The position numbers were made by a program, and so were the translations under genes. Shown piece after piece: positions 1-6,754 of a stretch of 12,331 nucleotides of DNA. Below the pieces are notes generated by a model. The model was not told where the DNA came from, did no database searches, and saw only the letters and a program-made list of their open reading frames with translations. The stretch is taken from the NCBI GenBank assembly GCA_003669255.1, contig QWPO01000025.1, positions 1 through 12,331 of the forward strand. The letters are read 5' to 3'. How positions within the stretch are numbered: the stretch's first letter is position 1; each line of letters begins with the position of its first letter. The DNA is from Planctomycetota bacterium (GTDB lineage: Bacteria; Planctomycetota; Planctomycetia; Pirellulales; UBA1268).

Positions 1-770
1 CTGCAGAGTTCGACGCGGCCCGCGTCCACCGCCGCGCGAATGGCTACGACTGCATCGGGGTGGGCGGAGGCAACCTCCGTGATCGACTCTCCGCTCGCGG
101 CGACCGCAACCGGCACCGGCGAGTCGATGGCCGCGACGAGCGCAGTACCGCGGGTGGCGGCCGCCACGAGCACCAGATCAATCACGTAGGAATCGACCGG
201 GTAGTAGCGGGCACGCGTGGCGGAAACCGCGTCGAACGCTTCGCGGAGCGCCGCTTCGCCGTCGTCGTCGCGGCCGGCGACAACGGCCCGGGCGGCGGCG
301 ACCACGGCGGTGAAGAAGCTGGTCGACTCCAGGTCGGCATGGGTCCGCATCCGACGGGCGAGGAGTCCCGCCAGCAAGGCGGCAACTCCGACCGCCCGAA
401 AGTCGTCTGCCCACCTCGCCCCGGCCAGCGGGCCAACGGGGAGCCCCAGCCGGTCGGCTGCCGCCCGCTCGATCTGCTCCACGCCGACCGCCCGCCGCAC
501 GAACGCGGAGCCCACCGTGCACGCAGAGTCAAACTGAGCAGCGAACCGGTCATCCCAGGTGGTCGGCACGATTCCGAGCAGCGGCCCCTGCGGCACCGGC
601 AGGTCGATGCTCGCCCACTGGGGAGCCGCGCCAACCGCGGCCACCAGCGCCGGATGCCAGGCCGCCGTCCACGCCGCCAGGAGGTCGTCGGCCTCTGCCT
701 CCTCCAGCCACGTCGGGAAATCATCGAGCGTGTGGCAGGGGAGGAAGACCGTCGTGCGTTCGATCGCCAT
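1..770 (-). CDS. Large planctomycete-type protein with GH38/GH57-like N-terminal region (3' end outside window)
   Basis: The frame is open from ATG at 770 to the left edge, giving 256 residues with no stop, so the C-terminal part lies outside the window. The protein starts MAIERTTVFLPCHTLDDFPT, has no signal peptide, and is probably cytosolic. The N-terminal block (about residues 8-50) is rich in Cys, His and Trp, with WTAAWHPAL near 34-42. The block around 188-202 reads RYYPVDSYVIDLVLV, and 228-256 reads like ESITEVA...AIRAAVDAGRVEL. From memory this arrangement matches large planctomycetal proteins annotated as hypothetical or with a glycoside hydrolase/deacetylase-like (GH38/GH57-type) N-terminal domain. 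The catalytic residues of such a domain cannot be confirmed here. The gene is divergent from the pilM operon, with 172 bp between the starts. The coding call is strong because the frame stays open for 770 bases and is compositionally normal; the family call is tentative. Confidence 0.75.
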   Translation of the reverse strand, partial: MAIERTTVFLPCHTLDDFPTWLEEAEADDLLAAWTAAWHPALVAAVGAAPQWASIDLPVPQGPLLGIVPTTWDDRFAAQFDSACTVGSAFVRRAVGVEQIERAAADRLGLPVGPLAGARWADDFRAVGVAALLAGLLARRMRTHADLESTSFFTAVVAAARAVVAGRDDDGEAALREAFDAVSATRARYYPVDSYVIDLVLVAAATRGTALVAAIDSPVPVAVAASGESITEVASAHPDAVVAIRAAVDAGRVELC

Positions 771-826
771 GGCTGGGAGTGTAGTTGATCGCGATCGTCA
801 ACCGGCCGGGCGCGAAGGGGGACGGT

Positions 827-856
827 TTGACACCCCCGGGAAGGCGTTCGTAAAGT
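827..856 (+). promoter_or_regulatory. Sigma70-type promoter for the pilM-like operon
   Basis: A perfect -35 hexamer TTGACA lies at 827-832. After an 18-bp spacer, a -10-like TAAAGT (4 of 6 matches to TATAAT) lies at 851-856. Transcription would begin near 863, leaving a leader of about 80 nt before the ATG at 943. This also argues against an in-frame GTG start at 862, which would sit on the transcription start. It is predicted from sequence only. Confidence 0.5.
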
Positions 857-942
857 TATGAGTGGGCGGGGTTTCGCCCGCCGAAACCGTCCTTTTCCCG
901 GCCCACCTACCTCCGACCTCCGCACCGGGAACACGGTCCCTT

Positions 943-3087
943 ATGGCTCGCAGTCCGTACGCCTGGGGAATCGACATCGGCAAGTGCGGCCTCAAGGCTC
1001 TGCGCTGCCAGGTGTCGCCGTCCGATCCGCGGAAGCTGATTGCCGACACGTTCGAGTACATCGAATACCCGATGATGCTCTCGCAGCCGGAGGCGGATCC
1101 GGTGGAACTGGTGAAGGCCGCGATCGAGGAGTTTCTCTCGCGGCACTCGCTCGAGGGCGACCGAGTGGCCGTGGCCGCCCCTGGCCAGTCGGGCCTCTCC
1201 AAGTTCATCAAGCTGCCGCCCATCGAGGCGAAGAAGATTCCGGACATCGTCCGCTACGAGGCGAGCCAGCAGATCCCCTTCCCGCTCGATCAGGTGGAGT
1301 GGGCCTGGCAGCGGCTCGCGGGCGGCATCGAGGAGAGCGGCTTCGTGATGGACGCCGAGGTGGCGCTCTTCGCGATGAAGAAGGAGCAGGTCAACAAGGC
1401 GCTGGCGCCGCTCACCAACGCCGGCATCGAGGTGGACGTCCTCCAACTCCAACCGATCGCGCTGGCGAACATGGTGATGTTCGACCAACTCCCCGACCCC
1501 AAATCGATCGACCCCGACGATCCTCCGCCGTCGATCGTGCTGATCTCGATCGGCGTTGATTCCACCGACGTGGTGGTCACCAACGGCCTGAAGATGGCCC
1601 AGCGGAGCGTTCCGATTGGTGGCAGCACCTTCACGAAAGCACTCGTGAAGGAGATGCAATACACCTTCCAGAAGGCCGAGCAGGAAAAACGGAACGCCGT
1701 CCGGGCGGCCGATCCGCGGGCCGTGTTCAAGGCGATGCGGCAGGTGTTCACCGATTTCACGTCGGACATCCAACGGTCGCTGACATTCTTCACGAGCAAC
1801 GACAGGTCGCTGAAGATCGGCAAGGTGCTTCTGGTCGGAAATGCGGCGAAGCTCCGCGGCCTCTCCGATTTCATGGCCAAGCAGCTGAACCTCGATGTGC
1901 AGCGGTTGGAAAAGTACACCGCGCTCGATGGAGCAGCCGTTGCCGCGAACGGATTCCGCGAAAATCGCCTCGCTTTCGCTACGGCCTACGGATTGGCGCT
2001 GCAGGCGGCCGGCGCGTCGAGCCTTCAGACCAACCTCGTGCCGAAGGAGATCGTCCGCGACCGGATGATCGCCGCGAAGAAGCCGTGGGCAGTGGCGGCG
2101 ATGCTCGGGTTGCTCTCGGCGGCGCTTGTAAACTTCGTGGGCATGTTCCTGGCCTGGCAGAGCTACGCGCCAGCCAAATACTCCCAGGCTTTCGCGGCGG
2201 CCGATCAGGCCAAGACGCGTTCGGCGGCGGCGGTCTCGGCCCTCGATGCCGTGAAACAGAAGCAGGACGAAGCGGCATCCTGGCAGCAGTTTCTGGTGCA
2301 GACTCAAGAACGCCGGTTCCAGTCGCTCGACCTGATGCGGGCGATCAGGGCGATGCTGCCCCGCGACCCTGGCGACAAGGTTCCCGAGAAGATCGCCGAT
2401 CGAAGTGACATCCATGTGGACAGTCTCGACATGCAGTTCTTCCCCGATCTCGCCACGTGGTTCAATGGAGTCCAGGGCAACTGGGCGGAGACGAAAGCCG
2501 CAGCGGAGAAGGAGCGGCCCGAGGGCGAGTCGGCCATCCCCGCAGAGGGAGCGCAGGCCGCACCTCCGGCGGACGGGGCCGTGCCGGTTGCCGAAACGCC
2601 GCCGACCGATCCAGCCACCGCGGATGGCACGGCGGCCGCGACGACGGGAGGCCCAACGGGGCCGGGCTGGGTCGTCCAGATCACGGGACATCACTTTCAC
2701 AACGAGGAGCAGGGCAACGAGGGAGAGCAGTTCGTCCGCTCCACGCTCGTGAAGAACCTACTCGGCGAAGGCGACGAGGTGTCGGTCGCTGCCGGGGAGA
2801 AGTCGGGCAGTCTCGTGCCCATCGCCGATCTTGGGATCGGCTACCCGGTGCTGGTGCTCTCGTCGCCGATCCGCAAGGTCCAGATTCAGACGGGAGCCGC
2901 TGGCGGCGCCCCCGCGCCCGGCCCGAGATTCGATGGCGGCGGTGTCGGCGCCGGTGACCCAGCCTCGGGCACCATCGATCTGAAACGCTACGACTTCATC
3001 CTCCAGTTCACCTGGCAGCCGACCACGCCCGGCTCGAAGCTCCCGCCCCCACCGCAGCCTGCGGCTGGCGAGACGGTGGTTCAGTAG
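943..3087 (+). CDS. pilM: PilM-PilN fusion: actin-like pilus-assembly ATPase joined to a PilN-like membrane domain
   Basis: The product is 714 aa, about the length of PilM (~350 aa) plus PilN with an added linker. Residues 1-355 carry PilM hallmarks: the phosphate-1 loop WGIDIGKCGLKALR (8-21), RYEASQQIPFPLDQVEW (104-120), the phosphate-2 region ISIGVDSTDVVV (201-212) followed by RSVPIGGSTFTKAL, and an adenosine-motif region KVLLVGNAAKLRGL (294-307). TNLVP at 363-367 then matches the INLLP-type peptide by which PilN binds PilM. One membrane helix follows (about 383-406), then an Ala/Gln-rich probable coiled coil (415-455), a Pro/Ala-rich linker (525-575), a small C-terminal domain (576-645) and a Pro-rich tail. 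The known role of PilM-PilN is to link cytoplasmic ATPases to the periplasmic PilO/PilP frame. I chose ATG 943 over the upstream GTG 862 because the native PilM N-terminus begins there and a promoter precedes it. No good Shine-Dalgarno is visible. The gene heads a four-gene operon; PilM is clear, the PilN part likely. Confidence 0.88.
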   Translation: MARSPYAWGIDIGKCGLKALRCQVSPSDPRKLIADTFEYIEYPMMLSQPEADPVELVKAAIEEFLSRHSLEGDRVAVAAPGQSGLSKFIKLPPIEAKKIPDIVRYEASQQIPFPLDQVEWAWQRLAGGIEESGFVMDAEVALFAMKKEQVNKALAPLTNAGIEVDVLQLQPIALANMVMFDQLPDPKSIDPDDPPPSIVLISIGVDSTDVVVTNGLKMAQRSVPIGGSTFTKALVKEMQYTFQKAEQEKRNAVRAADPRAVFKAMRQVFTDFTSDIQRSLTFFTSNDRSLKIGKVLLVGNAAKLRGLSDFMAKQLNLDVQRLEKYTALDGAAVAANGFRENRLAFATAYGLALQAAGASSLQTNLVPKEIVRDRMIAAKKPWAVAAMLGLLSAALVNFVGMFLAWQSYAPAKYSQAFAAADQAKTRSAAAVSALDAVKQKQDEAASWQQFLVQTQERRFQSLDLMRAIRAMLPRDPGDKVPEKIADRSDIHVDSLDMQFFPDLATWFNGVQGNWAETKAAAEKERPEGESAIPAEGAQAAPPADGAVPVAETPPTDPATADGTAAATTGGPTGPGWVVQITGHHFHNEEQGNEGEQFVRSTLVKNLLGEGDEVSVAAGEKSGSLVPIADLGIGYPVLVLSSPIRKVQIQTGAAGGAPAPGPRFDGGGVGAGDPASGTIDLKRYDFILQFTWQPTTPGSKLPPPPQPAAGETVVQ

Positions 3088-3104
3088 CCGAGAGACCCCC
3101 TCCC

Positions 3105-4589
3105 ATGCCCCAACTCCCCGAACAGATCCGCCCGTATGTCGCGGCGATCGCGAAGTATCACTTCTGGATCCTCGCGGCGATCGTGCCTGTCGTCCTGGTG
3201 CCGATGCTGATGCTCGGCACCGGCAGTCTCGACGCATTGATCGGCGGCCAGCGGTCACAAATCGAGAACCGCGTCTCGGCGCTCAAGAGCGTGCAGGGGA
3301 TCGCCGAGCACCCCAATGAAGGCTGGTCGGGGGCGGTCGAAACACAGACGGAGAAGATTCGAGAGGAGACGCTCGCCGAGTGGCAGAAGTTCTGGGAGAC
3401 CCAGCAGTTTCTCCGGTCTTGGCCGCAACGACTCGGAGACGATTTCCTCAAGGCGGTCACTGCGCTCAAGCCGGGCGGTTCGCTGAAGCGAGACCTTCTC
3501 CTTCGCTACCAAAACACCGCACCAGAACTCGTCCGCGAGTTGCCGAAACGAATGGGGGCCGACGACTTCATGATCGAAGGAGCCGCACCCGGAGCTGCGG
3601 GGCTCGACGTAGGCCCGGGCCCGCGAGGCTTGGGTGGGTTTGGCCAGCGGCCCGGGATGAGCGGCGAGTTGGGCCAGCGGCCCGGTGGTGCCGGCGCTGC
3701 GGCAGGCGGCTCAGACGCGGTCGTGGCCTGGTCGGCGAGCGATCAGAAGCGTCTCTTCGACTCGTTCAAGTGGGAGAAGCCGCCGTCGACTACCCAGGTG
3801 CTTCTGGCCCAGGAAGAACTCTGGGTCTACGGACTTTTCGCCGACGTGATCAAGAAGATGAACGAGGGTGCCGCGGGTGCGTTCAACGCGCCGGTGAGTT
3901 CCGTCATCGAACTCGCCGTCGGCTATCCCGCGGCGGAGGAGCAACCTGGCGGTCAGGGCACCGGGCGGGTGTTCATCCCCGCGGCCACTGGGGCAGGCGG
4001 CGGAGAGTTTGGTGGTGAGGGCATGCCGCCCCCGGGGATGGATCCCGGGATGGGGATGCCTGGCGAGGGTGGGGCTGTGGGCCGACCGCTCAATCCACGA
4101 TTCGGTGGTGGCAGTGGCCCAGGCATGGGCGGTGGACCGATGATGGGCGGCGAAGGCGGCGTCGATCCCGCCGCGGCCCCGGTCGCCTCACTCGATGATC
4201 AACTCAAAGAATGGATCTACGTCGATTTCTCCGGCAAGCCGCTCACCGCCGCAGAACTCGCCACTGTTCCCGCCGCGAAGATGGTTCACCTCATGCCGTT
4301 CGTGCTCCGAGTCACGATGGATCAGCGAAAAATCGATGCGTTGCTGGCCGATCTGGCAACCAGCGCCGTCCCGATCGACGTGCGGCAGGTGCGGATCAAC
4401 CCATCGCAGCAAGCCGGTGGCCTCGGCGGCGGGCCCGGTGCAGCACCCGCGCCCATGGACGGCAGCGGTGGAATCCGGCCTTTCGACGTGACGGTGGAAC
4501 TGCGTGGGACGGTGGGCCTCTCGCCACCCCCTGACAAGAATGCGATTGGCGGAGGCTCTCCTGCTTCTGGCGGGGAGGGCGGAGCATGA
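3105..4589 (+). CDS. PilO/GspM-like single-pass envelope protein of the pilus-platform operon
   Basis: The product is 494 aa. A short cytosolic N-terminus is followed by one membrane helix (about 19-38), so most of the protein is expected in the periplasm. Next comes a helical stretch, probably coiled coil (45-110), with several Trp residues (W74, W93, W97, W106). A tandem GQRPG repeat lies at 180-194, and a Gly/Met/Pro-rich low-complexity segment at 292-352. The C-terminal part (about 393-472) alternates predicted strand, helix, strand: LMPFVLRVTM, RKIDALLADLA, VPIDVRQVRIN, a Gly/Pro insert, then FDVTVELRGTV. That resembles the ferredoxin-like domain of PilO and GspM. Topology, this fold pattern and its place 17 bp after pilM-pilN suggest a PilO role, perhaps like the Amuc_1100 family. 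I see no direct family match. The gene overlaps the next by 4 bp (ATGA). Confidence 0.85.
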   Translation: MPQLPEQIRPYVAAIAKYHFWILAAIVPVVLVPMLMLGTGSLDALIGGQRSQIENRVSALKSVQGIAEHPNEGWSGAVETQTEKIREETLAEWQKFWETQQFLRSWPQRLGDDFLKAVTALKPGGSLKRDLLLRYQNTAPELVRELPKRMGADDFMIEGAAPGAAGLDVGPGPRGLGGFGQRPGMSGELGQRPGGAGAAAGGSDAVVAWSASDQKRLFDSFKWEKPPSTTQVLLAQEELWVYGLFADVIKKMNEGAAGAFNAPVSSVIELAVGYPAAEEQPGGQGTGRVFIPAATGAGGGEFGGEGMPPPGMDPGMGMPGEGGAVGRPLNPRFGGGSGPGMGGGPMMGGEGGVDPAAAPVASLDDQLKEWIYVDFSGKPLTAAELATVPAAKMVHLMPFVLRVTMDQRKIDALLADLATSAVPIDVRQVRINPSQQAGGLGGGPGAAPAPMDGSGGIRPFDVTVELRGTVGLSPPPDKNAIGGGSPASGGEGGA

Positions 4590-6754
4590 AGCGGCCCAGC
4601 CTGAAGTTCGACAAGGATGCCATCCTCGGTTTCCTGCTCAACCATTGCGAGAAGCTCGTCGTCGGCCTGATCGGCCTGATCGGTCTCGGACTGGCCTGGA
4701 ACGGCGTCAACGCGCTGCGATTGAAGTCTGTCCGCAGCGATCAGACGCCGGAGGCGGTATCGCAGCTGACGGCGCAGGCCGTCCAGCACATCGACGCCGC
4801 CACGAAACCCCCGGCAGACACGATCCGCAAGGGCGGCGATCTCGCCGCGACGATCGATCCGTGGCGGCCCCAGCAGGTGAAGATCGCCCCCGCGCCAGAC
4901 ATGGCGCTCTTCGATCGACCGCTAATGCAGGAACTCTCGAAGCGGGCCAAACCTGAAGTGCTGCCGATCGAAGATCTCCGCGCCATCGCGGGGGTCGCCG
5001 TGCTCCCCGACACGACCGATCCGGCCGCGATGATGCAGCCGCCCGGACTTGCTCCTGGGCTCGACGCCCCGCCGCCCGAACCCCAGCCCCGACGCCCTGG
5101 CGCCCGTCGGCCAAAGCCAGGCGAGGAGCCAGTGGCTGAGCAACCGCCAGCCGAGTTCAATCCCGGGATGGCCGCCGGGCAGCGTGGCAAGGTGGTGCCA
5201 TACGTGCTGGTCACTGGGCTCGTGCCCGCGGCTAAGCAGCAGGACGAATACCTTCGCGCGTTTGGTTCGGCGGGATTCCGTGATCCGCAACTGGATCTGC
5301 CGCGCTGGAGCCAGTACCTCGTCGAGCGCACCGTGGTCGGCCCCACCGGCGCACCACCCAAGTGGGAGCGGCTGAAGCTCAGGAATGTTGAGTTCTTTAG
5401 CCAGGAAGGCGGAATGGTGGCGCCGCCGCCCAATCAGGCCCCCGAGGCGATGCAGCAGGATGTGCTGCCACCGACGTTCGTGCTCGGAAGCACCGAAACC
5501 GACATCGGCTACGTCGCCCAACTCCCGCAGCGGATCGACGAGCCGTGGGGACTGGAGGCTGTTCACCCCTGGTTTCGCTCACAGCTGAAGAAACTGCTCG
5601 AAGAGGCGGCGCCGGGCGTACTGGGGGACTCACCCGCTGTGCCGATCGACGCCAAGCGGCTCAAGGATTCCGCAGCCGAGTTCGATGGACAGATCGGCGT
5701 GCTCGCCGACGTGCAGATCGTCGGCGAGTCGGAACGGGGTGGCGACATCGTCGCTTTCAAGGTCAAAACGGCCGACGACTCCGTGACCTTTCCGGTCGAG
5801 GCATTCGGCACTGGTGAAGAGCCCGTGTTCGTGATGTCGGCGGCATGGGCCCGCACGCTCGAACTCGACAACGGCCCCAAGCGAGACACAACCTGCAGCC
5901 TCCGCATACGGATGGAACGGATCGGAAAGACGCCCGTGGCTCGCATCCTCGGGATCACGTATCCCGCGGTTGAAGGCGAGGCGGAGGAGGAACTTGCCGA
6001 TCCGGCACCATTCCCGCTTTCGGCCGGAGGTGGTGGCGGTGAGTTTGCGTTCGGCGGTGCCGGCGAGATGGGGGGCGCCACGCTGAGTGGTGCCGAGTTC
6101 CGGCTCTTCCGGTTCATCGATACGACCGTGAAGCCCGGCCAGCGATACCGCTACCGCGTGCGACTCTCGGTCCGCAATCCGAACTTTGGCATCGATCGCC
6201 AGCATCTCGCCGACCCGGCGTCGGCCAAGGGTGAGTTGCTGCCCTCCAAAGAGAGCAACGAAACGCCACCGGTGAGCGTGCCCGATGCGACAACCCTCCT
6301 CGTGCAGACCCTCACCAAGGAGGAGATCAAGGAAAAGAAGTTGAAGCCGGGCGCGCTGCAGGTGCTCGTGCTGGCTCCGAGTTCCGACACCGGCAACTAC
6401 ACGCTTCGCTCCCTGATCACGGAGACGGGTGGCCTTGCCAACGTCGACAAGAGCCTCAACAAGCCGGGGGACGTGCGGACCAAGGGAGAGGACGTGATCA
6501 CCGATCGCGTCCTCGTCGACGTCCGCGGTCGGCAGGAGGAGTCTGGCAAGCCAGGGTCGCCGCCCGAGACCTTCGAAATGCTCTTCCTAAGGAACGACGG
6601 CTCGTTCGAGTTCGTGTCGGCTGCCGATTCGCAGCGGATCTCCGATCGCTACATGCCGACGCTCGAGGTACCCGCCGCCGCGCCGACGGACGTGCCGGCC
6701 GAGGGCTTTCCCTCCTTCGACTCCCCGACGCCGCGGCGAGGTTCCAACAAATGA
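4586..6754 (+). CDS. Large single-pass envelope protein of the pilus-platform operon, family unknown
   Basis: The product is 722 aa with a short basic N-terminus and one membrane helix (about 24-43), predicting a large periplasmic part. A Pro/Arg-rich linker (150-195) leads to a domain with YVLVTGLVPAAKQQDEYLRAF (206-226) and YLVERTVV (244-251). A mixed domain (about 320-460) follows, then a Gly-rich linker containing GGGEFAFGG (483-491). The last domain opens with FRLFRFIDTTVKPGQRYRYR (505-524) followed by VRLSVRNP (525-532), which looks like beta strands of an immunoglobulin or fibronectin type III-like fold. The tail is Pro-rich. I do not recognise a named family, though similar blocks seem familiar from planctomycete hypothetical proteins. 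Its ATG overlaps the previous stop (ATGA), and a GGAGG at 4574-4578 gives 7-nt spacing, so the start is well supported. By context it may be a PilP-like or novel scaffold part. Confidence 0.85.
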   Translation: MKRPSLKFDKDAILGFLLNHCEKLVVGLIGLIGLGLAWNGVNALRLKSVRSDQTPEAVSQLTAQAVQHIDAATKPPADTIRKGGDLAATIDPWRPQQVKIAPAPDMALFDRPLMQELSKRAKPEVLPIEDLRAIAGVAVLPDTTDPAAMMQPPGLAPGLDAPPPEPQPRRPGARRPKPGEEPVAEQPPAEFNPGMAAGQRGKVVPYVLVTGLVPAAKQQDEYLRAFGSAGFRDPQLDLPRWSQYLVERTVVGPTGAPPKWERLKLRNVEFFSQEGGMVAPPPNQAPEAMQQDVLPPTFVLGSTETDIGYVAQLPQRIDEPWGLEAVHPWFRSQLKKLLEEAAPGVLGDSPAVPIDAKRLKDSAAEFDGQIGVLADVQIVGESERGGDIVAFKVKTADDSVTFPVEAFGTGEEPVFVMSAAWARTLELDNGPKRDTTCSLRIRMERIGKTPVARILGITYPAVEGEAEEELADPAPFPLSAGGGGGEFAFGGAGEMGGATLSGAEFRLFRFIDTTVKPGQRYRYRVRLSVRNPNFGIDRQHLADPASAKGELLPSKESNETPPVSVPDATTLLVQTLTKEEIKEKKLKPGALQVLVLAPSSDTGNYTLRSLITETGGLANVDKSLNKPGDVRTKGEDVITDRVLVDVRGRQEESGKPGSPPETFEMLFLRNDGSFEFVSAADSQRISDRYMPTLEVPAAAPTDVPAEGFPSFDSPTPRRGSNK

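Noticed and set aside
784..801. A leftward promoter from TTGACG (801-796) and TACACT (783-778)
   Set aside because: The spacer is only 12 bp and the -10 lies 7 bp from the start codon, too close for a sigma70 promoter with a normal leader.
182..934. A 250-residue minus-strand frame overlapping the first gene
   Set aside because: Arg/Pro/Ser-rich out-of-frame reading. The frame starting at 770 gives a balanced, family-like protein that stays open to the edge.
862..942. GTG start at 862 extending the PilM-PilN protein by 27 residues
   Set aside because: The extension falls on the predicted transcription start, and the PilM N-terminal motif begins immediately after ATG 943.
907..2700. A 597-residue open frame on the minus strand opposite the pilM-like gene
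   Set aside because: It is an antisense shadow created by GC-rich third codon positions. It is Arg/His/Leu-rich with no recognisable domain, while the plus frame carries clear PilM motifs over the same bases.
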